A stretch of 64,000 nucleotides of DNA from Streptomyces sp. YS415 (GCF_023544665.1 NZ_JAMJFL010000001.1:186001-250000); one strand, 5' to 3'; positions 18,578-27,654 are shown, counted from the first letter of the stretch. Numbers and translations: made by a program. The notes: generated by a model not told the origin, from the sequence alone.

Positions 18578-18855
18578 CCGTCGAGGCCGATGGCGAACGC
18601 CGCCTCCAGGTCGTGCTGGGAGTACGTCCGGAACGCGACGTGGGTGTCCGTGCCCTCCACGCCGGGGATCTTGCTGATGCGGCCGGGGATGACCTCGGCG
18701 AGGTCCTCGTGCTCCTTGACGCGGACCATCGCGATCAGGTCGTAGGTGCCGGTGACGGAGAAGACCTCGCTCACGCTGTCCAGCGAGGCGATCTGCTCGG
18801 CGATCTCGGGGATCCGGTCCACGCTGGTCTTGATGAGGACGATCGCGGTGATCAC
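18574..18855 (-). CDS. Lrp/AsnC ligand-binding (RAM) domain protein
   Basis: The 93-aa protein is a stand-alone RAM domain without the helix-turn-helix of Lrp/AsnC regulators. It follows the beta-alpha-beta-beta-alpha-beta pattern, with ITAIVLIKTS, VSEVFSVTGTYDLIAMVRV and VEGTDTHVAFRTYS as strands. Such proteins form dimers or octamers and bind amino acids, sometimes modulating full-length Lrp proteins. Its ATG overlaps the rhomboid stop by four bases, so the two are co-translated. The stop codon shares CTAG with the kinase stop on the other strand. Confidence 0.85.
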   Translation of the reverse strand: MITAIVLIKTSVDRIPEIAEQIASLDSVSEVFSVTGTYDLIAMVRVKEHEDLAEVIPGRISKIPGVEGTDTHVAFRTYSQHDLEAAFAIGLDG

Positions 18856-19589
18856 GGCTGGTTGTCTCCCTCGGGGGCGGGCATCGCTGGGGCGGCCTTC
18901 ACTCTAGTCGTACGGCCGAACCGCACCCAGGCGTAGCTGCACCCCAGGCCGAAGCCCACGAGATGGGCCAGATACGCCACGCCGGGCCCGCTCGTGGCCC
19001 GGCCCGCGGCCAGCCACTGCAGGGTCGCCCAGAACGGCAGCACCACCCAGGCGGGAAAGCGCACCGGCAGGAAGAACAGGAACGGCAGCAGGCTGGTCAC
19101 CCGGGCCCGCGGGAACAGCGCGAGGCAGGCGCCGAGGACCGCCGAGATCGCGCCGGACGCCCCGACCAGGGACTGCCCGGAATCGGCGTTGGCCGCCGCG
19201 TACCCCAGCAGGGCGAGATAGCCGCAGCCCAGGTAGAAGAGGGTGAACTGGACGCGGCCCATGCGTTCCTCGGTCAGCGCGCCGAAGACGTAGAGGAAGA
19301 GCATGTTGCCCAGCAGGTGCACCCAGCTGCCGTGCACGAAGAGTGCGGTGGCCGGGGTGAGGGCGGCGCGCGGCGCGCCCTCGAAGAGCTCGGCCGGGAT
19401 CACGCCCCAGCGCCGGAAGTAGGCCCGCTGCGCCGCGACCAGCTCGTCGCCGGTGCCGTAGGCGGGATTCAGCCCCGAGGCCGGGCCGATCAGGAAGATC
19501 AGCGAGCACAGGCCGATCAGTGCGTAGGTGACCGGCGCGGACGGCATCCGCATGCCCCTGACGACCGTGCTGCTCCACTTGCGGATCAT
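18852..19589 (-). CDS. rhomboid-family intramembrane serine protease
   Basis: The 245-aa membrane protein has six or seven helices and the rhomboid motifs: HGSWVHLLGNMLFLYVFG (helix 2 with the His/Asn site), GASGAISAVLG with the nucleophile Ser (GxSG), and the catalytic His in AHLVGFGLG. It cleaves membrane protein substrates within the lipid bilayer. I chose ATG 19589 (MIRKW), as residues upstream are Arg-rich and unlike the family. No strong ribosome site is visible. It is the first gene of a two-gene operon with the RAM protein. Confidence 0.9.
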   Translation of the reverse strand: MIRKWSSTVVRGMRMPSAPVTYALIGLCSLIFLIGPASGLNPAYGTGDELVAAQRAYFRRWGVIPAELFEGAPRAALTPATALFVHGSWVHLLGNMLFLYVFGALTEERMGRVQFTLFYLGCGYLALLGYAAANADSGQSLVGASGAISAVLGACLALFPRARVTSLLPFLFFLPVRFPAWVVLPFWATLQWLAAGRATSGPGVAYLAHLVGFGLGCSYAWVRFGRTTRVKAAPAMPAPEGDNQP

Positions 19590-19675
19590 GACCACAGAGC
19601 ATGACGTAAGGGGACGCACCGGAACGGACCGCCTCGCCGCTGTGGACGGCCGAGCGGCGAGTACCCGCCAGGCCG

Positions 19676-19681
19676 TAGGGT
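19676..19681 (+). promoter_or_regulatory. candidate -10 for the zinc ribbon gene
   Basis: TAGGGT is a perfect TAGRRT -10 in the divergent gap between the rhomboid gene and the zinc ribbon gene. No matching -35 is seen. It would give a leader of about 55 bases. Confidence 0.35.
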
Positions 19682-19744
19682 TACGAGCCACACGCACCGG
19701 GGACTCCGGTGAGTCACCGACACTGGAAGGAAAGAACGGTCGCG

Positions 19745-19984
19745 ATGACGGTTCCCCTGCCGACGGCCACCACGCGGTGGCGCTGCACGCTCTGCGGCAA
19801 CCTCACCCGTTTCGATGTGACCCGCTCGTCGAAGGTTGTCGAGTACGTCCACCTCGACCTCGCCGGTGAGCCCAAGGTCGAGGAGCGCGAGGTGGTCAGT
19901 GAGACCATCGAGTCGGTGCGCTGCCGCTGGTGCAACGCCGTGGACCAGGTGGAGCTCGTCGACAGGCCGGGCGCCGGCTCCTGA
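19745..19984 (+). CDS. small zinc-ribbon protein
   Basis: The 79-aa protein has two CxxC knuckles, CTLCG near residue 14 and CRWC near residue 61, spaced as in treble-clef or zinc-ribbon folds, with a beta-rich middle (FDVTRSSKVVEYVHLDL). The function is unknown; it could bind RNA or protein. The ATG at 19745 has AAGGAAAG upstream. It is 68 bases ahead of the NYN-domain gene, likely in the same transcript. Confidence 0.8.
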   Translation: MTVPLPTATTRWRCTLCGNLTRFDVTRSSKVVEYVHLDLAGEPKVEEREVVSETIESVRCRWCNAVDQVELVDRPGAGS

Positions 19985-20052
19985 GGGAGCGGGCCCCGCT
20001 CGGGTGATCCCCCAAGCCAGGGGGGTCCCGCACAGGCATTGGGGTGAGACGG

Positions 20053-21396
20053 ATGGTGGAGAGCGAAGGCGGGGGGCCGGACGACGGCGCCGCCGAGGTG
20101 CTCGACCGTCCGCTGCCCGACGGAGTGCGCCGACGGGTCGTGCAGATCGTCTCCGACGGGTTCGGCGGGCTGACCGTCGGTGAACTGCCCGCCCAGCTGA
20201 GACAGTACGCCCGCTTCGCCCCGAACCGGCGGGCCAAGTTCGCCGGCAACGCCATGGCCGCGGCCCTGGAGACCGATCCGCTCTTCCGCCAGCGCATCGG
20301 GGAGAAGCTGAGAGAGGCCCAGCCGGAACTCTCCGGCGCCCTCGACTCCGGCTCGCCGCCTCCGGCCGCGGATCCGCTCGACGTGGCGGCCGCGGCCTAC
20401 GTGATCCGGCCCGCCGGCTGGGTCAAGCTGGTGACCGCGGCGGGCGAGGAGGCCCAGCGGGCCGACGCCGAGCGCGTCGACGAGGAGAGCCGGGCCGAAC
20501 TGGAACGGCTGCGCGCCGACCTCGCCCAGGCCAGGGAGCAGATCCGGACCGAGACCGAGCGGCTGCGCACCGAGCTGGACGCGTCCAAGAAGGAAGCGGA
20601 ATCGCTTCACCGCAAGCTGCGGGCGGCCCTCAGCGACGTCAAGCGCGGTGAGGCGGCGCTGCGCAAGGCGCGCGCCGAGATCGAGGCCGTACGGGCGGAG
20701 ACGCACGGGCAGGTGTCGGCCGCCGAGAGCGAGACCCGGCGGCTGAAGTCGCGGCTCGCGGAGGCGGAGTCCGCCCTGGAGGCCACCCGCAGGGCGGCGC
20801 GCGAGGGCCGCAGCGTGGAGGACATGCGGGTACGGCTGCTGCTGGACACGCTGCTCGACGCCACCCAGGGGCTGCGCCGGGAGCTGGCGTTGCCGCCGGT
20901 GTCGGTGCGTCCGGCCGAGACGGTCGACGCGGTCGAACCGGGACGGATGACCCCCAAGGACATCGCCGCGCGGGCGCTGTCCGAGAACGACCCGGCCATC
21001 GTCGACCAGTTGCTGGCGCTGCCCCAGGCGCATCTGGTCGTCGACGGCTACAACGTCACCAAGACCGGCTATCCCCAGATGCCGCTGGAGAAGCAGCGCC
21101 TGCGGCTCCTCGGGCAGCTCTCCCAGCTCGCCGCGCAGACCGGCGCCGAGGTGACCTGCGTCTTCGACGGGGCCGAGCTGGCCGCGCCGGTGCTGCTGGC
21201 GCCGCCGCGCGGGGTGCGGGTGCTGTTCTCCAAACCCGGGATCACCGCCGACGAGTTGATCCGTCAGCTGGTGCGCGCCGAGCCGCCGGGGCGTCCGGTC
21301 ATCGTCGCCTCGACCGACCGCGAGGTGGCCGACGGGGTGGCCCGGGCGGGTGCCCGGCCGGTGGCTTCTGCGGTGCTTCTGAAGCGACTGTCCTGA
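20053..21396 (+). CDS. NYN/YacP-like domain protein with central coiled coil
   Basis: The 447-aa protein has an N-terminal helical domain (LPDGVRRRVVQIVSDGFGGL), a central coiled coil of about 150 residues with repeated Glu/Arg/Leu heptads, and a C-terminal NYN (PIN-like nuclease) domain. The last has LVVDGYNVTKTGYPQMPLEKQR, VTCVFDGAE and the late acidic STDREVADGV, as in YacP/Rae1 ribosome-associated endonucleases. It probably binds or cuts RNA. ATG 20053 is preferred over GTG 20044 because GGTGAG lies at a suitable distance. Conserved in actinobacteria next to the zinc-ribbon gene. Confidence 0.82.
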   Translation: MVESEGGGPDDGAAEVLDRPLPDGVRRRVVQIVSDGFGGLTVGELPAQLRQYARFAPNRRAKFAGNAMAAALETDPLFRQRIGEKLREAQPELSGALDSGSPPPAADPLDVAAAAYVIRPAGWVKLVTAAGEEAQRADAERVDEESRAELERLRADLAQAREQIRTETERLRTELDASKKEAESLHRKLRAALSDVKRGEAALRKARAEIEAVRAETHGQVSAAESETRRLKSRLAEAESALEATRRAAREGRSVEDMRVRLLLDTLLDATQGLRRELALPPVSVRPAETVDAVEPGRMTPKDIAARALSENDPAIVDQLLALPQAHLVVDGYNVTKTGYPQMPLEKQRLRLLGQLSQLAAQTGAEVTCVFDGAELAAPVLLAPPRGVRVLFSKPGITADELIRQLVRAEPPGRPVIVASTDREVADGVARAGARPVASAVLLKRLS

Positions 21397-21524
21397 AGGT
21401 CAACCTACAGCGGCAATGCCCGAATTGACGGAACCGTCACGCAACGTAGCGTCAAGTCGGCATCACTGCACGTGGGTTGATGGTAAAGAATGCGGACCGT
21501 AATCGGGATAAATCGCCCAGGGAT

Positions 21525-21554
21525 TTGAACTGATCACAGCTGTATCACTAGGGT
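21525..21554 (+). promoter_or_regulatory. HrdB-type promoter of the first NlpC/P60 gene
   Basis: TTGAAC (21525-21530) and TAGGGT (21549-21554) are spaced by 18 bases, a near-perfect match to the vegetative consensus. The transcript would start near 21561, giving a 46-base leader with GAAGGAG before the GTG. The rest of the 210-base gap upstream shows no other feature I can support. Confidence 0.75.
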
Positions 21555-21606
21555 CTGCCTTCGAACCTCCGCTCGGAAGATCACTCAGAAGAAGGAGTTC
21601 GCCTCC

Positions 21607-22641
21607 GTGGCGTCCCACCGTCGACCCAAGCAGCCGAGCCGCGCACGTGTGACCGTGCTGACCACCGCCGCTGCTGCCGCCGTGGCCATCAGCTCGCAGG
21701 CGGCCAACGCCGCGCCCAGCGAGAAGCCGAGCAAGGACGAGGTCAAGGCCAAGGTCGACAAGCTGTACGAGGAGGCCGAGCAGGCCACCGAGAAGTACAA
21801 CGGCGCCAAGGAGAAGCAGGAGAAGCTCCAGAAGGAGATCTCCACCATCCAGGACAACGTCGCGCGCGGTCAGGAAGACCTGAACGAGATGCGCGACTCC
21901 ATAGGCCTGGCGGCCGCCGCCCAGTACCGCACCGGCTCCATCGACTCCTCGGTCCAGCTGTTCCTGTCCGCCGACCCGGACGACTACCTCGACAAGGCCT
22001 CCACGCTCGACCAGTTGAGCAGCCAGCAGGTCGAGTCGCTGAAGAAGATCCAGGACAAGCAGCGCGACCTCGCCCAGGACCGTGCCGAGGCCGGCGAGAA
22101 GCTCAAGGACCTCGCCTCCACCCGGACCGAACTGGGCAAGAAGAAGCAGGAAGTCCAGGACAAGCTCGGCGAGGCGCAGAAGCTCCTGAACTCGCTGACC
22201 GCCGCCGAGAAGGCCGCCCTCGCCGCCGAGGAGGAGCGCGCCAGCCGCTCGTCCGCCGACCGCGTCGACCTCAGCGGCGCCACCGCCGGTTCCGGCCGCG
22301 CCATGGCCGCCTTCCAGGCCGCCCAGAGCAAGATCGGCTCGCCCTACATCTACGGTGCCTCCGGCCCCTCCTCCTTCGACTGCTCGGGCCTGACCAGCTG
22401 GGCCTTCGCCCAGGCCGGCGTCGGCATCCCGCGCACCTCGCAGGCCCAGGCCAACGCCGGCACCCGCATCTACAGCCAGTCCGACCTGAAGGTCGGCGAC
22501 CTGGTCATCTTCTACGGCGACCTGCACCACGTCGGCTTCTACGCGGGCAACGGCCAGGTGCTGCACGCCCCGCGCTCCAACACGGTCGTCCGCTACGAGT
22601 CGATCAACAACATGCCGTACCAGTTCGGCGTCCGCATCTGA
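21607..22641 (+). CDS. secreted NlpC/P60 peptidoglycan endopeptidase (RipA/RipC-like)
   Basis: It cleaves peptide stems of peptidoglycan outside the cell. The 344-aa precursor has a signal peptide ending SQAANAAP, a long coiled-coil region (about residues 40-210) as in RipA/CwlO regulators, and a C-terminal NlpC/P60 domain with Cys259 in FDCSGL, His in LHHVGFY and the third polar residue in LHAPR. GTG 21607 has GAAGGAG upstream. A paralogue follows. The M. tuberculosis counterpart at this place is Rv2190c (RipC), controlled by FtsEX through its coiled coil. Confidence 0.93.
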   Translation: MASHRRPKQPSRARVTVLTTAAAAAVAISSQAANAAPSEKPSKDEVKAKVDKLYEEAEQATEKYNGAKEKQEKLQKEISTIQDNVARGQEDLNEMRDSIGLAAAAQYRTGSIDSSVQLFLSADPDDYLDKASTLDQLSSQQVESLKKIQDKQRDLAQDRAEAGEKLKDLASTRTELGKKKQEVQDKLGEAQKLLNSLTAAEKAALAAEEERASRSSADRVDLSGATAGSGRAMAAFQAAQSKIGSPYIYGASGPSSFDCSGLTSWAFAQAGVGIPRTSQAQANAGTRIYSQSDLKVGDLVIFYGDLHHVGFYAGNGQVLHAPRSNTVVRYESINNMPYQFGVRI

Positions 22642-22706
22642 GCACCCGCAAGATCGCGACACCGTGCCGCCCGAACGGGCGAATCCCGGCAACGTGAACT
22701 GACCCC

Positions 22707-22742
22707 ACGCCCCGCCCATGACCTGCGTCCTAGGCGGGGCGT
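22707..22742 (+). terminator. hairpin between the two NlpC/P60 genes
   Basis: ACGCCCCGCC (22707-22716) pairs with GGCGGGGCGT (22733-22742). Outside it AACGTGA (22692-22698) can pair with TCACGTT (22742-22748), enlarging the structure. There is no T-run, but its place before a new promoter fits a terminator. Confidence 0.6.
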
Positions 22743-22766
22743 CACGTTGCGTGCGCACGGCGGTCG

Positions 22767-22796
22767 TTGGCCGGTGGCCCGTCGCGGGGCTACTGT
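22767..22796 (+). promoter_or_regulatory. candidate promoter of the second NlpC/P60 gene
   Basis: TTGGCC (22767-22772) and TACTGT (22791-22796) are separated by 18 bases. The implied leader of about 56 bases carries GGAAGGGG before the GTG start. The tandem paralogues may therefore be expressed separately. Confidence 0.5.
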
Positions 22797-22858
22797 CTGC
22801 CGCGTTTCCCCTCGCCGGGGAAGGTCCTTGTCCGCCAGCGGAAGGGGTGCGGCTTCTC

Positions 22859-23872
22859 GTGGGGTCCCATCGTCGCCTTGTACCGTCCGGGTTCGACCGG
22901 GGCGCGAGCGCCGCGCTCTGCGTCATCTCAGCCGCCGCCGCGGCCTTCGGAGCCGTACCGGCAACGGCCGCTCCGCACGACGACACCCGGGCCGAGGTGG
23001 ACCGCCTCTACGAGGAGGCCGAACAGGCCACCGAGGCCTACAACAAGGCCGATGAGCGCGCCGACTCGCTGCGCAGGGAGGTCGGCACCGCGCAGGACCG
23101 GATCGCCCGGCAGCAGGAGCGCATCAACTCCATGCGGGAGGCGCTCGGTTCGCTGGCCGGAGCGCAGTACCGCTCCGGCGGGCTCGACCCCTCCCTCGCC
23201 CTGCTGTTCTCCGACGACCCGGACGACTACCTCGACAAGGCCGCCGTACTGGACCGGATCAGCGCCCGGCAGGCGGGCGAGCTGAAGGAGCTCCAGGACG
23301 CCATGCGCGATCTCTCCCAGGAGCGCTCCGAGGCCTCCCGCAAGCTCGGCGAGCTGGAGAAGAGCCGCAAGGCCGTCGCCGCGCACAAGCGGACGGTGGA
23401 GGGCAAGCTCGCCAAGGCCCGGCAGCTGCTCAACTCGCTGCCGTCCGACGAGCGGGCCGCCTACGACCGGGCCTCCCGCTCCGGCCGCTCCGACATGCCC
23501 GACCTCGGCAGCGCCGTCCCGGCGTCCGGCCGCGCGGCCGCCGCGATCGCCGCCGCCCGCTCCGCCCTCGGCAAGCCGTACGTCTGGGGCGCCAGCGGTC
23601 CCAGCGGCTTCGACTGCTCGGGCCTGATGCAGTGGTCGTACGGGCAGGCCGGGGTCGCCCTGCCCCGCACCTCCCAGGGCCAGCGCTTCGCCGGCCGCCA
23701 GGTCCCCCTCTCCCAGGCCCGGCCCGGTGACCTGGTCACCTACCGCTCCGACGCCAGCCATGTGGGGATGTACATGGGCAACGGCCAGGTGATCCACGCG
23801 CCCTATCCGGGGGCGCCGGTGCGCTACGACCCGGTGGGGATGATGCCGGGAGCCACGGTGACCAGGGTCTGA
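22859..23872 (+). CDS. second secreted NlpC/P60 peptidoglycan endopeptidase
   Basis: This is a 337-aa paralogue of the preceding gene: the start GSHRRLVPSGFDRG aligns with ASHRRPKQP, and a signal peptide ends PATAAPHDD. The coiled coil contains the shared VDRLYEEAEQATEAYNKA and DPDDYLDKAAVLDRI blocks. The NlpC/P60 domain has Cys253 in FDCSGL, His in SHVGMYMG and VIHAPYPG. I chose GTG 22859 because it aligns with the paralogue and has GGAAGGGG at 22840-22847; longer in-frame starts lie before the signal peptide. It arose by tandem duplication. Confidence 0.92.
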   Translation: MGSHRRLVPSGFDRGASAALCVISAAAAAFGAVPATAAPHDDTRAEVDRLYEEAEQATEAYNKADERADSLRREVGTAQDRIARQQERINSMREALGSLAGAQYRSGGLDPSLALLFSDDPDDYLDKAAVLDRISARQAGELKELQDAMRDLSQERSEASRKLGELEKSRKAVAAHKRTVEGKLAKARQLLNSLPSDERAAYDRASRSGRSDMPDLGSAVPASGRAAAAIAAARSALGKPYVWGASGPSGFDCSGLMQWSYGQAGVALPRTSQGQRFAGRQVPLSQARPGDLVTYRSDASHVGMYMGNGQVIHAPYPGAPVRYDPVGMMPGATVTRV

Positions 23873-23925
23873 CGGCCCACGACGGGGGTCTGACCTCGGC
23901 GGCCTGATCGCCGTACGATCACGGC

Positions 23926-25116
23926 ATGGCTGGTCGAGGGCGGACGTCCGGATCCGGTGTGGTGGTGCTGTGTCTGCTGTTCGTCTCCCTCGTGGCGTGC
24001 GGGGGGCGGCCGGTCACGGATGCGGCTCGGGATGCGGTGCAGCGGGTGCTGGACCGGCGGGCCGAGGCGATCGTGGAGCGGGACGAGTCGGCGTTCGTCC
24101 GCACCGGGGCGCGCAGCGGCTTCGACGATCTGCGCGAGGTGCCGTTCGCGGAGTGGTCCTACCGGGTGACCGGGCTCCGGCGCAGCGGGGACAGCGCCAC
24201 CGCCCAGGCGGAACTGCGCTACCGACTCCGGGACGACGACCGCGCGCCGGTCACCGCCGCCCGGAGCCTGGAGCTGAGCCTCGACGCCGGCGGCGACTGG
24301 TACGTCGAGTCCGAGCGGCCCGCCCGGAAGGCCGCCGACCAGCTGTGGGACCAGGGCCGGGTGGACGTGGTGCGCGGTGAGCGCAGCATCGTGCTCGGCG
24401 TCGGGCAGAGCGGCGCCCGGCTGCGCGCCTTCGCCGACCTGGCCGACCGGGCGGTGCCCGCGGTGAACCGGGCCTGGGACACCGAGTGGCCGCGCCGGCT
24501 CGTCGTCCTCGTACCGGAGTCCCTGGAGGCGATGGCGGGACTGCTCGGCTCGCCCGCCTCCTCCTACCGCGGCATCGCGGCCGTCACCACCGGCGAGACC
24601 GGCGCCCCCGCCGACGCGCCCGCGGACCGGGTCATCCTCAACCCGGTCGCGTACGGCGTCCTCGGCCACAGCGGCAAGCAGGTGGTGCTCACCCACGAGG
24701 CCACCCATGTCGCCACCCGGGCCCACACCAGCGCCGCCACCCCGCTCTGGCTCTCCGAGGGATACGCCGACTGGGTCGGCTACCTCGGCACCGGACGCTC
24801 GCCCCTGGAGGCCGCCCCGGAGCTGTGGCGGGCGGTGACCGAGGGGGAGATCCCGGCGGGGCTGCCGACCGACGAGGACTTCGGGTTCACCGGGGACTCG
24901 GGCGGGCTGGCGCAGGCGTACGAGAGCGGCTGGATGGCCTGCCGGATGATCGCGGAGCGCTGGGGCGAGGAGCGGCTCGGCGAGTTCTACCGGGCCGTCG
25001 GCGCGCACGAGAAGCGGCCCGGCGCGGTCGAGGAGGCCCTGGACCAGGTCCTCGGCACGACCGTGGAGGACTTCACCGCGCAGTGGCGGGAGTACCTGCG
25101 CACGCAGTTCGGCTGA
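23926..25116 (+). CDS. lipoprotein with HExxH metallopeptidase-type domain
   Basis: The 396-aa product has a lipoprotein signal (LCLLFVSLVAC). An NTF2-like N-terminal region is followed by a peptidase-MA type domain with the zinc motif H257EATH261 and a downstream Glu in LSEGYADW (E278) as probable third ligand. This is the gluzincin arrangement. Anchored outside the membrane, it probably cleaves peptides or acts in envelope processing. It follows two peptidoglycan hydrolase genes in the same direction. The substrate is unknown. It is convergent with the GT87 gene, 12 bases apart. Confidence 0.82.
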   Translation: MAGRGRTSGSGVVVLCLLFVSLVACGGRPVTDAARDAVQRVLDRRAEAIVERDESAFVRTGARSGFDDLREVPFAEWSYRVTGLRRSGDSATAQAELRYRLRDDDRAPVTAARSLELSLDAGGDWYVESERPARKAADQLWDQGRVDVVRGERSIVLGVGQSGARLRAFADLADRAVPAVNRAWDTEWPRRLVVLVPESLEAMAGLLGSPASSYRGIAAVTTGETGAPADAPADRVILNPVAYGVLGHSGKQVVLTHEATHVATRAHTSAATPLWLSEGYADWVGYLGTGRSPLEAAPELWRAVTEGEIPAGLPTDEDFGFTGDSGGLAQAYESGWMACRMIAERWGEERLGEFYRAVGAHEKRPGAVEEALDQVLGTTVEDFTAQWREYLRTQFG

Positions 25117-25128
25117 CCGGGCCCCGTC

Positions 25129-26403
25129 TCAGGAGGGCAGCGAGCCCTCCTTGGCGCGGGCGGCCCGGGCGGGCAGGGGAGCGGGCCCGCCGGCGGAGAC
25201 CGTGGAGCGCCACAGGACGCGGGCGGCCAGGACCGTGGCCAGCACCAGCAGCCCGTTGCGCAGGGCCAGCAAGGTGATGCCGAGCCAGTCGCTGGACACC
25301 ACGTGCGCGAACCAGACCGGGAACTCCAGCACCGTCAGCAGGCACGCCGCCAGCAGCAGAGCGACCGGCACGCCCATCCGGCTGCCCCGGAAGCACAGGC
25401 ACACCGCCGCCAGGCCGACCAGCCACACCAGGTACTGCGGGCTGATCACCCGGCTGGTCGTGGTGAACATCAGCACCGCCACCAGTGCGGCGTCCGCGAG
25501 CGTGTGCGGCAGGAACCGGTTCGCCCGGAACCGCCACCACAGCAGCCAGCCGAAGGCCAGCGCGGTCAGCACCAGCGCGGCCGTGCTGACCACGCTCACG
25601 TACGGGCCGAGGAACTCCACCGAGCCGTAGTTCAGCAGCACCTCCCCCTCCCAGCCGAAGTGCCGGGCCACATGGAAGACCAGGGCGCCCAGCGACTCCA
25701 CCTCGGTGCCGCGGTCCCGCTGGAAGGTCAGGAACGCGAACGCGCCCGGCATCGCCACACCGAACAGCACCGCCAGCCCGGCGGCGGTCACCGCGGCCGA
25801 CACCCACGCCGAGCGGCGGCGGGCGGCGACCAGCAGCAGCACCGGCCACACCTTCAGCAGCGCCGCGAACGCCGTCAGCGCGCCCATCACCCGGGGGTGC
25901 CGGGCACCCGCCAGCAGGGCGGCCACCGCCACCGCGGTCACCATCACGTCGTAGCGGGCGTACACGGTCGGCCCGAGCAGCGGGACGCCCACGACCCACA
26001 CCCAGGTGCCGCGCAGGCTCCGGCCCGGGCGCAGCCCCGCGTACAGCAGCAGGGCGAGGACGGCGAGGTCGGCGGTGAAGGCGAGGACGAAGAAGGCGGA
26101 GGCGTAGTCCAGGTGGAACAGGACCGCGGGGGAGAGGATCGCGAGGGCGGCGGCGGGTGGGTACTGCCAGGTGACGTCGTTCTGAGGGAACGTTCCGGTG
26201 CGCAGCACCTCGTACCAGCCCTGGTAGATCACGGAGACGTCGCTGGTGACGTCCGGGCCGGGGAAGACGTACACCTTGAACACGAAGAGCAGTAGGACCG
26301 CCCTGGTCAGGGCCCAGATGACGAGCAGCCCCGCCACGGACCGCCGCATGCCCGTCGTCTCCACCTGGTCCCCTGCCGTCCGCGTCCGTCTTGAGGGGAA
26401 CAT
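25129..26403 (-). CDS. GT87-family (DUF2029) polyprenol-phosphate mannosyltransferase, membrane-bound
   Basis: A GT-C type glycosyltransferase with about ten to twelve membrane helices, 424 aa. After the first helix comes the acidic loop PGPDVTSDVSVIYQGW with the catalytic Asp typical of GT87, then TWQYPPAAALAI. Relatives include M. tuberculosis Rv2181, an alpha-1,2-mannosyltransferase of lipoglycan synthesis that lies in the same conserved block. It uses a polyprenyl-phosphate sugar on the outer face of the membrane. Divergent from the PimB-like gene. The start is GTG or ATG within the first 20 codons; MRRSVAG is a plausible later start. Confidence 0.82.
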   Translation of the reverse strand: MFPSRRTRTAGDQVETTGMRRSVAGLLVIWALTRAVLLLFVFKVYVFPGPDVTSDVSVIYQGWYEVLRTGTFPQNDVTWQYPPAAALAILSPAVLFHLDYASAFFVLAFTADLAVLALLLYAGLRPGRSLRGTWVWVVGVPLLGPTVYARYDVMVTAVAVAALLAGARHPRVMGALTAFAALLKVWPVLLLVAARRRSAWVSAAVTAAGLAVLFGVAMPGAFAFLTFQRDRGTEVESLGALVFHVARHFGWEGEVLLNYGSVEFLGPYVSVVSTAALVLTALAFGWLLWWRFRANRFLPHTLADAALVAVLMFTTTSRVISPQYLVWLVGLAAVCLCFRGSRMGVPVALLLAACLLTVLEFPVWFAHVVSSDWLGITLLALRNGLLVLATVLAARVLWRSTVSAGGPAPLPARAARAKEGSLPS

Positions 26404-26483
26404 GATGTCCCGGGAAACTGTGCGTCGGCCACCAGCGCGGCCGTCGCGCGGTGTGCGGTACGCCTCGGATAAGGTCGGCCGCG

Positions 26484-27626
26484 ATGCACAAGACGCTCAT
26501 CGTGACGAACGACTTCCCGCCCCGCCCCGGCGGCATCCAGGCCTTCCTGCACAACATGGCCCTACGGCTGGACCCGGAGCGGCTGGTCGTCTACGCCTCC
26601 ACCTGGAAGCGCGGCCAGGAGGGCGCCGAGGCCACGGCCGCCTTCGACGCCGACCAGCCCTTCACCGTCGTACGCGACTCCACGACGATGCTGCTGCCCA
26701 CGCCCCGGGTGACCCGGCGGGCGCTGGGGCTGCTGCGGGAGCACGGCTGTACGTCGGTGTGGTTCGGGGCGGCGGCGCCGCTCGGCCTGATGGCCCCGGC
26801 GCTGCGCAAGGCCGGTGCCGAGCGCCTGGTCGCCACCACGCACGGCCACGAGGCCGGCTGGGCCCAGCTGCCCGCCTCCCGGCAGCTGCTGCGGCGGATC
26901 GGGGACTCGACGGACACCGTCACCTACCTCGGGGAGTACACCCGCTCCCGCATCGCGACCGCGCTCAGCCCCGCGGCGGCCCGGCGGATGGCGCAGCTCC
27001 CGCCGGGTGTCGACGAGAAGACCTTCCACCCCGGCTCCGGCGGTCCCGAGGTCCGCGCCCGCCTGGGGCTGACCGACCGCCCGGTGATCGTCTGCGTCTC
27101 CCGGCTGGTCCCGCGCAAGGGGCAGGACACCCTGATCCTGGCGATGCCCCGGATCCTGGTGAAGGAGCCGGACGCGGTCCTGCTGATCGTGGGCGGCGGC
27201 CCCTACGAGCGGGACCTGCGCAAGCTGGCCCACGAGACCCGGGTGGCCGACTCCGTCCACTTCACCGGCGCGGTCCCCTGGTCCGAGCTCCCCGCCCACT
27301 ACGGCGCCGGCGACGTCTTCGCCATGCCCTGCCGTACGCGTCGGCGGGGCCTGGACGTGGAGGGGCTCGGCATCGTCTACCTGGAGGCCTCGGCGACGGG
27401 GCTGCCCGTGGTCGCGGGCGACTCGGGCGGGGCGCCGGACGCGGTCCTGGACGGCGAGACGGGCTGGGTGGTGCGCGGCGGCTCGCCCGAGCAGGCGGCC
27501 GACCGGATCGTCACCCTCCTCGGCGACGCGGAACTGCGCCGCCGGATGGGGGAGCGGGGCCGGGAGTGGGTCGAGGAGAAGTGGCGCTGGGACCTGCTGG
27601 CGGAGCGGCTCAAGGACCTGCTGTGA
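26484..27626 (+). CDS. pimB: GT4 glycosyltransferase, PimB-like phosphatidylinositol mannoside mannosyltransferase
   Basis: It adds mannose from GDP-mannose to a phosphatidylinositol mannoside on the cytoplasmic face. The 380-aa GT-B protein has the N-terminal acceptor loop NDFPPRPGGIQAFLHNM, the nucleotide-sugar site CVSRLVPRKGQDTLI, and the E-x7-E motif in EGLGIVYLEASATGLPVV. It corresponds to M. tuberculosis Rv2188c (PimB'), which is likewise next to fadD15. TAAGGT at 26470-26475 lies eight bases before the ATG and no Shine-Dalgarno is seen, so the mRNA may be nearly leaderless. Confidence 0.88.
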   Translation: MHKTLIVTNDFPPRPGGIQAFLHNMALRLDPERLVVYASTWKRGQEGAEATAAFDADQPFTVVRDSTTMLLPTPRVTRRALGLLREHGCTSVWFGAAAPLGLMAPALRKAGAERLVATTHGHEAGWAQLPASRQLLRRIGDSTDTVTYLGEYTRSRIATALSPAAARRMAQLPPGVDEKTFHPGSGGPEVRARLGLTDRPVIVCVSRLVPRKGQDTLILAMPRILVKEPDAVLLIVGGGPYERDLRKLAHETRVADSVHFTGAVPWSELPAHYGAGDVFAMPCRTRRRGLDVEGLGIVYLEASATGLPVVAGDSGGAPDAVLDGETGWVVRGGSPEQAADRIVTLLGDAELRRRMGERGREWVEEKWRWDLLAERLKDLL

Positions 27627-27654
27627 AGGACCTGCCGTAGCCGGACGGACGACA

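Noticed and set aside
21397-21606. Possible c-di-AMP (ydaO) riboswitch before the NlpC/P60 gene
   Set aside because: The conserved ydaO blocks are not present and the promoter lies only 50 bases before the start.
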